64,000 nucleotides of DNA. It comes from Brasenia schreberi. Taxonomy: Eukaryota > Streptophyta > Magnoliopsida > Nymphaeales > Cabombaceae. Below the pieces are notes generated by a model. The model was not told the origin of the DNA, did not search any database, and saw only the letters and a program-made list of their open reading frames with translations. Below, one piece after another: positions 43,401-54,549 of this stretch. The number at the start of each line of letters is the position of its first letter. The stretch's first letter is position 1. Location of the stretch: positions 8,564,501 through 8,628,500 of the forward strand of contig JAYKKT010000064.1 in assembly GCA_036023115.1 (NCBI GenBank). The letters are read 5' to 3'. The translations under genes were made by a program, and so were the position numbers.

Positions 43401-46399
43401 ATACCCGGACACCAACCAACATGTGATAAGTGTGGGCTTCTGAGACGACAATCACACATCGGATTCTCTGGTTCCAAGTTTTCTGAGATGGTTGTGGACT
43501 AACTGCAAGGCAACTTTTGTCCAAGTGGCTTGTAGACTAGGGCATGCTAAATGTGTGATGCTGGATGCAGTTAAGAGACTTCTTTGGAATAGGATGGACA
43601 CAGGACATTAAACTAAGTGGGATCTTCTAGCACAGTTGATTCACAATTGCTGGTTGGAAACTTTCACTTTTGAAGAAAACGGCTCTGATTTGCAATCTTC
43701 TGCTCGGACAGAGTTGACATTACGTGATCCCCTTTTCATTGCAGTAATTTATTGCAGCTGTGATACTTTAAGCGCTGAAAATTAGTCAAGGTCATACTGT
43801 ACCAACAATCACCGCATGCAGGACAGATGACTGACTGAAATTTCTCACGATCATTTCAGCCTGTGGTTCTTTCATATTACTATTCACAGAATCACAATCA
43901 CAGATATCTGTGGAAGTTTCAAAATCGGGGGGCAAAGTAGACATGGCCAAGGTATACTAGAAGTTCTAGAAGAATGCAACAAGAAAAAGAAAAGAAGGGA
44001 CTTCGTCCATGGACAAGTGGATGTTATTAAAAAAAGATTATCCAAGGAAACGGAAGTGCTTCTAGCAGGTCTGGCTTGAAACAGTTAAAAGAGAGAAAGG
44101 TTATGTAGGAAAAGCTGCTTCCTCTAGTTTCTGTATATACCAGTCTGTCAGTTGAAAGGCTTGAGCTTGTGAGTTTAGTTAACCACATGGACATTTGCAT
44201 TTAAGCACCGATGCATGAATTTGGGTGCCTTTTCATCAATTGTACCTTTAACCTCTCAACTTTCTACATCTTGAATTTCATTCTCTTGTTTCCCTAATAG
44301 TGTTATTCTTGAGATGATATAATCTTCCATCTTTTATTTCTTTAAGTGCATTTAACTGATCCAGTGTAGTTCAAAGATGCCTCCATCCCATATTTAGGCA
44401 ATCCATAAGGAATGTAAGAAACTTTGCTGATAAGGGAACTTCACTAAGGCCTTCCAAAAGAAAAAGTCATGGCATATATTTCATTCGTCACGACTTCCAG
44501 CAAATGTTGGCATTCTTCTTCTTTGAAGCATCTGTTTTGTTTACAATCAATTTGGTTGCTTGCTAAAATGGATTTCTTCTTTGTTTTCTGCTGCAGGAAG
44601 GGTTTGCTTTTGCTCATTGTACAACTTGTAAAGCTCCTTATCGCTTGAGAGCGCATGTGCCCGCATATAGGAAGTGGCGAACCTTGAAGTTTCGTTTCTT
44701 TGTAACTAGGGATATTTTATTCATCTTTCTAGCCGTGCAATTTGTAAGTTGATTTTGGCTTTGCAGTGCTCTATCAGGAATTATAATTACATTCTCATTC
44801 AGTTTAGAAGCACTGAACCACCAAATTTTCTCTTCTTATTTCATTAGTTACACATTACATATTATCAGTGCAGAAGTCGTGGGAATGCACTTCTATTTTA
44901 GGAAATCCATTTGGCCACATTGTGCATAACTACTGAGCAGGATCTGTATCTAGGTGTTGCAATTTACATAAAAATCAGTATACAGATGAATAGGAGAGGA
45001 GAATAGGATGACATTTTCAGATGGTACTCAAGTTAGGTAAATATCAGTAGTCTCAGCATATCATGAATTTGAACTGACAGGTTGTGACATAGAGGTAAAC
45101 CTCTTTTACAAAGATATAAATATAGTTATGGAGAGCATGCAGATACGATTGATATGACATAATTTTGTAACAGAAGGATGTGGTTAGTGGGTAAATAAAA
45201 TACAGAGCGTACTACTCTCTCTCACACACACATACACCTGTTTATACATATGTGAGGCAGAGAGAGAGGGGGAGGGAGAAGGGATGTTTGCTACTGTTAC
45301 ACTGTTGGCTGCCTTCATGGTTCACATATTGATGGTTTACTATGTGATGCTATGTGCTTACACGTGTAAGATAAGTCTGCATCATATTGGCTGCTGTTGC
45401 ATGTATGTTTTGCCTGTAGAAGCCATTTGGTTCTTCCATTCCATCAAATCAAAGCATTCAAATGCTTATAAAAAGGTGTGTGATGATGGGAATCTGCATT
45501 CAAATGCTGTTGCATGTTGCATGTATGTTTTGCCTGTAGAAGCCATTTGGTTCTTCCATTCCATCAAAGCATTCAAATGATTGTAGGCTTGTAAAAAGGT
45601 GTGTATGATGATGGGAATCTGCAGTAATCGGTTTAGGCTCTGATAACTGTAAGTGATAAAAACCTGGTTACAGAACTCTCTGCAGATTCCTGTTTGACGC
45701 TAAAGTGTTGACAGGTCATTGGTTCTTGACTGAGCATTTGCATTGTACTTAGTTCACATTTTAGCTACTATTATTTTGCTTTAATGCATTTTTTTTCTGG
45801 TGCCTTCTTTCTTAATACATTTCTTTCCATAGGTGATCGTTTCCCTGTCCTATTTAGTATATTTCATTGATAGCCATCAGCATGATTGGCTGCGGTTGCT
45901 CTGGCATTTTGATAGCAAACATAGTTTCTACTACATATGCGGTAATCCTCAGAATCTCTCTTAAAGTGTAAATGTTGAGTTACATTGATATACTCTCGAG
46001 GTACATGTTGGATACCTTCTATAATCAGAATAGGGGGGAATAAATAATTGGTACTTCACCATATGTGTATATATACATATATCTATGTGTGTGTATATTG
46101 CTGCATATGCAATATGTTCTAATACATGTTCTACACAGTGGCGGGAAAGGATGTTTTTATGAGATTAATGTAACATTGATTCCTGACTAACTAATAAAGT
46201 ACATAAAATATGAAGTACCTTGGTGCATGTTATATGCAGATGACATAGAGGTGGTGGATGAGACAAGGGAAGGAGTTAACATTAACAATATGCTCAGAAC
46301 TATTAAGGCAAACCTTTAAAATGAAGGGCACTCAATTTAGTAAAGAAAATACATATATATGGAATGCAAGTTTGAGATCTCAGCTAGAGCATATGATAC

Positions 46400-46430
<31 letters not shown>

Positions 46431-49400
46431 TAAGCCTTTTCCCATACTAGATGGGGTCGGCTACATGGATTCTTTGTTTCTACAGATCCCTATCGTGTGC
46501 CATGTTAGCAGATAACTCACAATAAGCTAGATCATTTTTTATTGTTTCTTTCCAACACTTTTGTGGTCGTCCTCTAGCTCTTTTAATACTTTCCAAATTT
46601 AGTTTTTCTAACCTTCTTACAGGTTCTTCTTTTGATCTTCTTTTTATATGTCGGAACCATCTTAAACGATATTCTCTCATTTTATCCTCTATTGGTGCCA
46701 CTCCTAATTTGTTTCTAATAACCTCATTATGTTTACAGTCTTTTCTTGTATGACCACTCATCCATCTCAACATCTTCATGTCTGTCACAGACATCTTTTG
46801 TACATGTTTATGATTAATTGCCCAACACTCAGAACCATAAAACATGGCAGGCCTAATTGTTGCTCTATAATATTTACCTTTTAACTTTAATGGTATCTTC
46901 TTATCACAAAGAATACCTGATGCTCCTCTCCATTTTAACCAACCAACATTAATTTTATGCGTAACATCTCTATCAATTCTTTCATCACTCTGAAAAATTG
47001 ACCCTAGGTATTTAAAACTTTCCTTTTGGGGGATGCAATGTGTGCCAATTTTAATTTTTATGTCCTCTGAGGTAACCAAATGATCAAACTTACATTCCAT
47101 ATATTCTGTCTTTGTTCTACTAAGTCGGAGGCCTTTGCTTTCTAATGTTTCTCTCCATAGTTCCAATTTTCTATTAACTTTTTCCTTAGACTCCTCCACT
47201 AATACAATGTCATTTGCAAATAACATACACCAAGGTACTTCATCTTGAATATGTTTTGTTAACTCATCCATCACCATTATAAATAAGTATGGACTTAAAG
47301 TTGATCCTTGTTGTAACCCAATATTAACTTCAAAGAAGTCGGTCATTCCTTCATGAGTCCTCACACATGTTTTTGCACCATCATACATGTCTCTTATAAG
47401 GTTAATGTATGTCAATGGGATACCTCTTTTTTCTAAAGTTCTCCAAAGAACCTCCCTCGGTACCCTATCATAAGCTTTTTCTAGATCAATAAATATCATG
47501 TGAAGGTTTTTCTTTTTTGCTCTAAAATGTTCCATAAGACGTCTCAAAAGGTGAATCGCTTCAATAGTAGATATGCCTGGCATGAATCCAAATTGGTTCT
47601 CTGTTGTACTTGATACTTGTCTTAACCTACGTTCGATAATTCTTTCCCATAATTTCATAGTATGGCTCATTAACTTGATACCTTGATAATTCGCACAATT
47701 TTGAATGTCTCCCTTGTTCTTATATATGGGTATAAGTGTACTTGCTCTCCATTTCTCGAGCATCTTTTGGTTTTTCCATATTTCATTAAATAGTCTTGTG
47801 AGCCAAGTGATTCCTATGTTTCCTAGTATTTTCCAAACTTCTGTAGGAATATTATCTGGTCCTACCGATTTACCTCCCTTCATATGTTTAAGAGCCTCTT
47901 TGACTTTATTCTTTTGAATACGTCGGTAGAAATTGTGGTTTATATACTTTAATGGTTTGGCTAACTCTCCCAAATTAATACTAACATCTTTATTTTCATT
48001 AAAAAGCTTATAAAAATAGTTTTTCCATCTATTTCTTATATCATCATTTGCCACTAGAATTTTTTCATCCTCGTCTTTTATGCATCTAATATAATTAAGA
48101 TCTTTAGTTTTCTTATCTCTAGCCCTAGCTATCCTAAAAATATCTCTTTCACCCTCTTTTGAGTTGAGTTTATTATATAAATCCTCCCAAATTTTAGCTT
48201 TTGCTTCACTCACGACCTTTTTCGCTTCCTTCTTTGCTTTCTTATAAGCCTCTAAAGTATCACTAGTTTTCTTAGCATAATGTAATTTGTAGCATGTCTT
48301 ATTTGCCTTGATTTTATTTTGCACTACTTCACTCCACCACCAAGCTTCTTTTTGTGCCGGTACACCTCATTTAGATACACCTAACACATCTTTCACCACT
48401 TTCTTAATATGTATAGCCATATTGTTCCATATATCACAGGGTGTACCAACATAATTCCAAACATCTCCTTGAAGGACTTTCTGTTTAAATATATCTTCTT
48501 TCTTGCTTTTGAGGTTCCACCATTTAGTCTGAATAGCTCGATGCATTCTTTTCTTCTTTATCCATTTTTTTTAATTTGTAAATCCATAACTAAAAGTCAA
48601 TGTTGTGTGGTTAAGCTTTCTCCTGGAAATACCTTGCAATCTTTACAACATGCTCTATCTTTTTTTCTACAAATAAAGTAACCAATTTGTGTTTTTAATA
48701 AGCCACTCTTATAAGTAATTAAATGTTCATCTTGTTTTTTGAAGATTGTATTGACTATAAAGAGATCAAATGCCATAGCAAAATTTAAAATCTCCCTAAC
48801 TTCCTCATTTATATCCCCAAAACCAAAGTTTCCTTGTATCCCTTGATATTCTAATGCCTCTTTACCGACATGTCCATTTAAGTCTCCTCTTAAACAAATC
48901 ATCTCCCTTTGTGGAATCTTTTGAATCACCTTATCTAACTCTTCCCAAAAAGCTGTCTTTATACTATCTTCTAGTCCTACTTGGGGTGCATAAGCACAAA
49001 CTATATTCAAAACCTCTGCTCCTAACACTAATTTCAACGTCATGATTCGGTCACCATATCATTGTATGTCTACTGCACTATCCTTTAAATCTTTATTTAT
49101 GATAATACCAACTCCGTTTCAAGCCTTTTTCTTACTTGAGTACCATAATTTAAAACATGTATCCTCTATCTCCTTTGCTTTTTCTCCAACCCACTTTGTC
49201 TCTTGTAAACATAGAATATGAATCTTTCTCCGAATCATAGTATGTACCACCTCCGTTAGCTTATCGGATAATGTTCCGATAATTCAAGAACCAATACGAA
49301 TCTTATTATCTAGGACTAACTTCCTTACCCCCCGCATCTGTCCATAATGAAAATGCGGAGACCCTCTCTTAAAATTATTCACTACATTCGGGCGACAATG

Positions 49401-51634
49401 TAGCGGGACTAACTTCTTTACCTACACCCGTCCATGATGTGGGAACCCTCTCTGCAATTAATTCACTACATTTGGGCGAAAATGTAGTGGCCCTTGCTTA
49501 CTTATTACTGCCTCCTCGTTTATCCGGGCTTGGGACCGCGGCAATGCAAGGGTGATCCCTTACATGGGCGGAGTTAGCTAGAGCATATGATACAAAGTTA
49601 AAATTGATGCACGCTACATTCCCAAGAAGGACAATATTACATATCTAGAGTAAGAGGAATTACGAGACATAACATCTAGAATTAACACGGACTGGCTAAA
49701 ATGGATGTATACAACAAAAAAGTGAAAGGTAAATACTGTAAGCCAGTTGTACAACCAACAATACTCTATGTTGCCAAGTGTTGGGTCGTCAACTATCAAC
49801 ACTGTGTAGAGGATGTTCAGGTGAGCATGTGGCCACATGTGAAAATTGGATTTCATAAATGAGGTTATTAGAGAAAGTTGATAAGACGTTCTTGGAAGAT
49901 AAAAGGAGAGGGATATGTTTAATTTCAACATTTAGAAAAGAAGCCACGTGAAGCTCTAGTGAGAAGTATGAGATTTTGGACAGTGAACCCTTTAGAAGAG
50001 GGAGAGGAAGGCCTGTGGTAACATACCATTTGATTCATGACTCATTTCAAAATACCTTAAATATGCTTATCATTTTCTAAGTTATTTTAGTATCTGCATC
50101 CTGAACGAAGAATATAACTAGTTGTAATTGGCTGGCCTCCTTTGGAACTGATTGCAGAAAGCAAGAATCAGTTCTTGCTACTGGTTTTGCTAAAATTTTG
50201 TTTTCCATGCTTTTTGTCAGCTCAAGGGAGCCGCATGCGTGGCCCATGATTGCGGTTGATGGCCCAAGACTGAAGTTGATGACCAATGATAATCATAACT
50301 TATGCTAGAAATTTAGGGATATTTTATCTGGGCAACCAATATGTTATGTGATGATTCAAATTAAATTTGTTCTGCACTACCAGCAATACCTAGGTAGTGT
50401 TTTTTCAGAGCGATGGAAAACTTGATGGAGATGTTATGCATAGAACTAACATAGGTTGGTTAAAATGAAGAGGTGCATAAGAAGATACCATTAAAGTTGA
50501 AAAGTAAATATTATAAAGCAGCAATTAGACCCGCTATGCTATATGATTCTGAGTGTTGGACAACTAATCATCAACATTTATAAAAGATATCCTTGACAAA
50601 AATGAAGATGTTGAGATGGATGTATATTTATATAAGAGAAGAAAAGACCATATGTGTAATGAGGTTATTAGAAACAAATTGGGAGTGGTATTACTATTAA
50701 TAGATGATCAAATGAGAAAAAATCATTTAAGATAGTTTGAACGTATAGAAAGACGACCAATGGAAGCTCCAATAAGAAGGCATGAGAAACTAGACGATGA
50801 AAATGTTAAAAGAGGAAGATCATAAAAGTATTAGAAGGAAACAATGGAAAATGATCTAGTTTATGTTGAGTTAATTGTTAGTGTGACACATGATCGAGAT
50901 TTATGAAAACAAAGAATCCATGTAGCCAAATCCATCTAGTATGGGAAAAAGGATTAGTTATTGTTGTTGTACTACTGGCAAAATATGAATTAGTTGGAGA
51001 ACTCATTTAAAGGGTGCTAATTGGAACTGAAGAGTTAAAAGTTGGATTCTTATGGTTGGGGAGGAAGCAGGTTCTTTTATCTTTTAATGACAGGCTTGTG
51101 TCCTCAATACCCTTTCTATAGCTTCAATTCTTGCATATGAAAAAGTGTTTTCTTTTAGAAGTCTGCATATTTTCTTAACTTCGCAGAAATGTGCATCTAC
51201 TAGTTAGAGTTGATTCTACATATGAATTTATAACGTAACTGTCTCTTAATCTGTTTCAATATCTTGGAAGTTTTCATCACTTCTACGCCATGACATTTCA
51301 TCCTGTAAGTCCAGAAGCATGTTATCTATCTATCTATCTATCTATCTCTTTCCATCTTAAAGTACTTGGGTGCTGTTATTTCGGTTCACTTCGTTCAGCT
51401 GTTCTTCTGTTAGTAGATTCACTTTCATCTATGTTGGTTTGGTTCCACAATTTTTTTTAATTCTGACTATGTTCATGTAGCACTTAATGTTTTATTTTTA
51501 TTTGTCAAAGGTGCTTTGTTATTTTTTGCATTGCTGGGGATTTCTGGATGCTTTATAACTTGTTATGATCGACGTGTACGCAATGACCTTGCCCAACCTT
51601 GTCGAGAGCTATGTTTCTGTTGCTGCCATCCTGG
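37416..51634 (+). CDS. RING-variant (RINGv/MARCH-type) membrane E3 ubiquitin ligase gene, five exons seen, 3' end missing
   Basis: Exons: 37416-37566, 42413-42498, 44597-44743, 45833-45941, 51511-51634. All introns are GT-AG and all joins keep the frame, giving 205 residues without a stop. C43, C46, C58, C60, H68, C71, C87 and C90 form the C4HC3 RING-variant finger ([41 protein letters not shown]), which recruits a ubiquitin-conjugating enzyme. Residues about 115-141 and 161-185 are hydrophobic and should cross a membrane. After them comes [18 protein letters not shown], then a Cys-rich stretch. From memory it matches the Arabidopsis At1g11020-type RING/FYVE/PHD family of about 320 residues. 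The expected last third (Cys-rich segment and third membrane helix) is not visible up to 64000. Start chosen: ATG 37416; an alternative acceptor in intron 1, at 42400, would break the frame. Confidence 0.88.
37567..37826 (+). other. Intron 1 of the RINGv gene, left part
   Basis: Donor GTGAGT at 37567. Intron 1 runs to 42412. Its content is listed separately: a LINE (37846-38392), a hAT transposon (38583-41815) and unique intron sequence. Confidence 0.7.
37827..38411 (-). mobile_element. 5'-truncated RTE LINE with perfect 19-bp target duplication
   Basis: 547-base LINE 3' end (37846-38392), minus strand. It starts with (CAA)n-type sequence and AAAGCCTTTTCCCATACTA and runs to the RT C-terminal region ([19 protein letters not shown]). 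It is bounded by the same 19 bases (ACAAATGCATATCATATAA) at 37827-37845 and 38393-38411. The perfect duplication and 5' truncation are typical of target-primed reverse transcription. Confidence 0.93.
38583..41815 (-). mobile_element. hAT DNA transposon in intron 1 of the RINGv gene
   Basis: 3.2 kb element. Its ends read CAGGGTTGTCTG (left) and, inverted, CAGTGTTATCTG (right): 12-bp terminal inverted repeats with two mismatches. The flanking 8-bp target duplications are GTTCGCAG (38575-38582) and GTTAGCAG (41816-41823), one mismatch. Both subterminal zones are crowded with CGATACG/CGTATCG motifs (38595-38655 and 41690-41805), probable transposase binding sites. The inside encodes a BED-type transposase on the minus strand. 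Confidence 0.93.
38820..41289 (-). pseudogene. hAT transposase with BED zinc finger (broken)
   Basis: Starts [12 protein letters not shown] (ATG at 41287-41289) with a BED finger: [20 protein letters not shown] then [10 protein letters not shown], with paired Cys and His. Next comes the catalytic RNase H-like region ([34 protein letters not shown]; 40042-40425). Then [21 protein letters not shown] (39400-40008), and the C-terminal dimerisation domain [20 protein letters not shown] with [10 protein letters not shown] (about 39290-39415). An acidic tail ends with TAA at 38820-38822. Frameshifts and stops, for example in 40430-40870 and after RNWSVF, inactivate it. The domain order matches plant hAT transposases of about 650-750 residues. 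Confidence 0.85.
41824..42412. other. RINGv intron 1, right part
   Basis: Unique intron sequence up to the acceptor TTTCAG at 42407-42412. It begins with TAGCGGTCATATAGCG-like phrases at 41836-41855 that resemble the end of an older DNA transposon near 52840. No gene seen. Confidence 0.5.
42499..44596. other. RINGv intron 2
   Basis: 2.1 kb from donor GTATTT to acceptor CTGCAG. No transposon family or repeat recognised. Short open frames (42570-42922, 43327-43524, 44444-44656) have no known motif. Confidence 0.6.
44744..45832. other. RINGv intron 3
   Basis: 1.1 kb from donor GTAAGT to acceptor CCATAG. The only structure seen is the two-copy repeat at 45397-45625. Confidence 0.6.
45397..45625. 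repeat. Two-copy tandem duplication of about 120 bases in intron 3
   Basis: TGCATGTATGTTTTGCCTGTAGAAGCC with the following TTCTTCCATTCCATCAAA...AAAAAGGTGTGT and GATGATGGGAATCTGCA occurs at about 45398 and again at about 45518. The copies are nearly identical apart from small indels, so it is a recent duplication. The open frame 45284-45580 is due to it. Confidence 0.85.
46480..48324 (-). CDS. LINE reverse transcriptase, long open frame with mutated catalytic site
   Basis: 614 codons of the C-terminal half of the RTE protein, which would copy the LINE RNA at the nicked target. Order: Lys-rich linker with [21 protein letters not shown] fingers ([26 protein letters not shown]), [18 protein letters not shown], palm [35 protein letters not shown], catalytic box [24 protein letters not shown], and the C-terminal region [20 protein letters not shown] with GRPQKCW. 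The box should be FADD; the codon at 47212-47214 is AAT (Asn), so one catalytic Asp is lost. The protein is therefore probably inactive although the frame is open. Confidence 0.85.
   Translation of the reverse strand: MQNKIKANKTCYKLHYAKKTSDTLEAYKKAKKEAKKVVSEAKAKIWEDLYNKLNSKEGERDIFRIARARDKKTKDLNYIRCIKDEDEKILVANDDIRNRWKNYFYKLFNENKDVSINLGELAKPLKYINHNFYRRIQKNKVKEALKHMKGGKSVGPDNIPTEVWKILGNIGITWLTRLFNEIWKNQKMLEKWRASTLIPIYKNKGDIQNCANYQGIKLMSHTMKLWERIIERRLRQVSSTTENQFGFMPGISTIEAIHLLRRLMEHFRAKKKNLHMIFIDLEKAYDRVPREVLWRTLEKRGIPLTYINLIRDMYDGAKTCVRTHEGMTDFFEVNIGLQQGSTLSPYLFIMVMDELTKHIQDEVPWCMLFANDIVLVEESKEKVNRKLELWRETLESKGLRLSRTKTEYMECKFDHLVTSEDIKIKIGTHCIPQKESFKYLGSIFQSDERIDRDVTHKINVGWLKWRGASGILCDKKIPLKLKGKYYRATIRPAMFYGSECWAINHKHVQKMSVTDMKMLRWMSGHTRKDCKHNEVIRNKLGVAPIEDKMREYRLRWFRHIKRRSKEEPVRRLEKLNLESIKRARGRPQKCWKETIKNDLAYCELSANMAHDRDL
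48350..49480 (-). pseudogene. LINE endonuclease half, broken
   Basis: APE-type endonuclease of the same element. The longest intact part is 48597-49043 ([34 protein letters not shown]). The GGDLN motif reads RGDLN. Upstream, the IGSWNIGTL and QETKW regions are split by stops and frameshifts (49050-49330), and the leader with FRPNVV-type repeats lies at about 49380-49480. Confidence 0.8.
50395..50966 (+). mobile_element. Old 5'-truncated RTE LINE
   Basis: Plus-strand 3' end of the LINE, heavily mutated. GTAGTGTTTTTTCAGAGCGATGG opens it, then GGTTGGTTAAAATGAAGAGG, GAGTGTTGGACAACTAATCATCAAC, and the end ATCCATCTAGTATGGGAAAAAGG with TTATTGTTGTTGTA at about 50950-50966. All frames contain stops. 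It lies in RINGv intron 4. Confidence 0.85.
50967..51510. other. RINGv intron 4, right end
   Basis: Unique intron sequence with a short (CTAT)n microsatellite at about 51328-51346, up to acceptor GTCAAAG at 51510. No gene seen. Confidence 0.5.
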
Positions 51635-52837
51635 GTAATATCATACTTTTCTTCTATTGCTTTCTTTCATTAATGTTCTCTTGGTTTGTAGAATAGAAAG
51701 GTGTGTAGAGATTTTAACAAAGGGAGGAATAGTATATTTTGTCTTCGGTGAGGTTTCAAGTACAGGAAGTGATTCCAGGATAGGATACTTTTTCATTCTA
51801 GTTACCTAGTTACGTAGGCTAAGTCTAGGCTTTCCAATGTGCTATACAACAGGATAGCCTTCAGTATCATTTAAACTAGAACATTGTGCTATAATTGATA
51901 TGAGAAAGTTGCTAGAATTCTTTTTAAACTTCTTTATTCAAATAGAAATAGCTATAGTTCCCTCATAACAATATGCACATATGCATGTATCTGTGTATTG
52001 TAAGTTTGTAACATTCAACTGGTTATTGTGAATGATTGGGGAATTAGATTAATCAAAATGCCTAAAATATTCTTTAAAATGTTTTATTTTTTTAGCGTAT
52101 TCCTGACTAACTCTTAGGGTGATGGAACCTCGAGTAGATAACTCCAAAGCTAGGACACTCACCCCTAAGGCCTTTGCAGGGTTTATCTTGAAATTGAAAA
52201 GTCTGCACTGTTTATATGCTCCTTATTCAAAGCATTCTTAACTTTGAAGCCCTAAGGGGTTGTATTGGCATGATTGTCCTGTTAAAGGAATGATATGTAA
52301 ACAATTCCTGCTTAACTATTTTCTCATGGTGCTATAATGCTAATGTTTATTTAAGAACTTCTTGGGACATGTTTAACTCAATTGAAAATCAGGCCTGCTT
52401 CATGTTGACTTCTGTGGTATTCATTTTTTTCGGTGAGAATCTCGAGCATAACTCCACCATGTCCCACGTTCAGATGTGAAAGGAGGGGTGCATTTGGCTT
52501 CGAGTCAAGTTTTTTACTATAGATTCTAGACTTTATATGAGATTTTCTTGGAGTAGACATGTTCGGTTCCAGGTAAACCGGAACCAATGGTTATAGGGTG
52601 GTTCTGGTTTCAGTTCTGGAACCGCCATGACAAGTTTAAAAGAGTTTTTTTTTAGTAAAAGGGCAACAATGAAACTCTTTAAATTCGAACTCCCCACCAT
52701 TGTAGCTGGTGGGGAGCAAACTACCATCGAGCTATTGGGCAGCTTATGAATAAAGAGCATCGAAGAAGGTATTTAAGGCCCATCTTCCATTTTTCTTAAA
52801 ATAAAACACATGCACTTTGCACTCCTTAGCTATGTTA
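51635..52837. other. Downstream of RINGv exon 5 (intron 5); no exon found
   Basis: Begins with donor GTAATA. I searched for the expected Cys-rich next exon and did not see it. The open frames at 52378-52760 have no known motif. Confidence 0.5.
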
Positions 52838-54549
52838 TCAATAGCGGTTAGCGGGTTGTTAGCTGTTGACCCCGATATAACATTAGTGGGGATATAGTGG
52901 ATTTAATGATACATTTTTATTTATGATTAAAAATATTATATATAATTGATTCTCTAATTTCTAAGAAATATCAAGAAACACACAACCACTTTTTTCATAA
53001 ATATGAATCAAACTAAATAAACAAATTCTAAGAAGTCAAACAATGGGGCATATACATATTGAATTATTAAACTTACACTAAAAAACAAAAACATAAATGT
53101 AACAAAATTATTCTATGCACTAAGTACAAGAATTAAAAGAATTAATATATATTATACTTATGTGCTCAAAGTATGGTCACTATGGTTCATTACTCCAGTC
53201 TAATTTGAGCAATGAAACAGATTATACTTACGTGCAAAAAGATAGAATAATGTTAGGGTGGAATAGTGGACCAATATACCAATTGACCAAAATATTTATA
53301 ATACATTTGAAGCAACAACTTCAGCATGCATCAAATATAACAACTAACAATTTAACAAATAACAAGTCCAAAACATAACATTCATCAAGATTAAAGTGTG
53401 ATTTTAATATTCACTTAATTGTTTAAGATAAACCAAAGAACTATTCTATAAGAAACTAATCATGTTCATTCATTTTCAGATCAAGACAATTCCTCTTCCT
53501 CTTAATCTGTTTCTTCAAAATTAAATTCTTTTTCTTGATCTTCTATAAGCATCTTATCCTTTGTCTTCTTTGTCGCTTTCGTATCCTTGATCTTGTATAT
53601 ACAACTCTCTTTCATGGTTTTCAAAATTAAATACCTCTTAGCATTTTCACTCCTTATTAAATGGTACTTATATCTCGTTATTCTACTAGTAGGTTATGGC
53701 TACATAACGTGCAAAAAACTGACATATTATCTGTCATAGATTTTGTCAAACTACAATTCTATCCAAAATCCTTAGAAGCTAGGGGCCTATAGTTGTATGC
53801 TGGATTATAAAGCCGAATACCAATTATACTACTAGTGTCAGTGCCACTGCCACCATTGCCACTTGGACAACAAGCAGCTACACTAGCTAATGATTCCATA
53901 GTCACTATAATAAATATTAGAATAAATAAATTATAAAAAGTATAAAAAATAAATCAAGAGGTCAGTTTGATGAAGAGAGAACTCGGAGAAGAGAGAAAGC
54001 AAATAAGGCAACGACAAAGAGAGAAAACAAAGAACTCGGAGAAGTCAATGATCAGGAGCATAGTCGCCCACCAGAGAGAGAAGTCGATGATCATAAGCAC
54101 AGTCACCCATTAGAGAGAGAGAAGAGAGAAAGGGAGAGAGAGAAGATGGTCAAGAGCATAGTGGCTTATCCGAAAGAGAAAGAGGAGAGAGAGAAGTCGA
54201 TCGCCCACCAAAAAATAGAGAAAGCGAGAGAGAAGAGAAAAAGAGAGAGAATACCAACATCAGATGTAGGTAGAGGGCGATAGGGCTGGTGGTGGTCGTC
54301 GGTAGAGAGAGAGCAGGAGCAGAGGTGAGAGAGAGAGAGGGGCACACATAGAGGAGAGAGACATGTGGGATTGAACTTATTTTAAGTTTGGGTCGGGTCG
54401 ATCCAACATTGGATTGACCCGACCCAATGGACCGCTATATCGCTATAGCGGTGTTCGCGCCGCTAATAGCGGCTAGGCAACTTGCCCGCTAAGTCATGCG
54501 CGCTATAACATTTTTTGATTCGCTAAAACGCTATAGCGCGCTATAGTGA
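52838..54549. mobile_element. Putative non-autonomous DNA transposon (TAGCG-rich ends)
   Basis: About 1.7 kb. The left end begins AATAGCGGTTAGCGGGTTG, and the right end is packed with CGCTATAGCG-type motifs (54430-54549, for example CCGCTATATCGCTATAGCGG and ACGCTATAGCGCGC). Such motif-rich ends are typical of hAT-like non-autonomous elements. The interior is AT-rich and then purine-rich (GAGA repeats, 53960-54360) with no coding. Terminal inverted repeats are not clean and no TSD was found. A LINE fragment starts right at its right edge. Confidence 0.4.

Larger units (their letters stand above)
46382..49596 (-). mobile_element. Full-length RTE LINE with perfect 21-bp target duplication
   Basis: Minus-strand element 46403-49575 (3.17 kb). 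It is flanked by the same 21 bases (starting AGCTAGAGCATATGATAC) at 46382-46402 and 49576-49596. The 3' end shows (CAA)n on the plus strand, which is (TTG)n of the element, then AAGCCTTTTCCCATACTAG. The 5' end is AACTCCGCCCATGTAAGG on the minus strand. The RT half is one long open frame (46480-48324). The endonuclease half (about 48350-49330) has stops and frameshifts. This is the most complete LINE in the window, and its target was itself an old LINE. Confidence 0.95.
46204..50030 (+). mobile_element. Old RTE LINE relic, split by a younger LINE
   Basis: Plus-strand, strongly diverged LINE 3' part in RINGv intron 4. The left piece 46204-46402 begins at GAAGTACCTTGGTGCATGTTATATGCAG (YADD region). 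The right piece 49576-about 50030 continues with GTTAAAATTGATGCACGCTACATT and later CAAGTGTTGGGTCGTCAACTATCAACA and AGAAGAGGGAGAGGAAGGCC. The younger minus-strand LINE (46403-49575) lies exactly between them. Confidence 0.8.

Noticed and set aside
51295..51306. Possible micro-exon (HFYAMTFHP) before RINGv exon 5
   Set aside because: Exon 4 joins exon 5 in frame at a conserved Gly with good splice sites, so an extra exon is not needed.
52178..53378. Open frames around 52378-52760 and 53160-53378 as missing RINGv exons
   Set aside because: They lack the Cys-rich and membrane-spanning features expected for the C-terminal part of the family.
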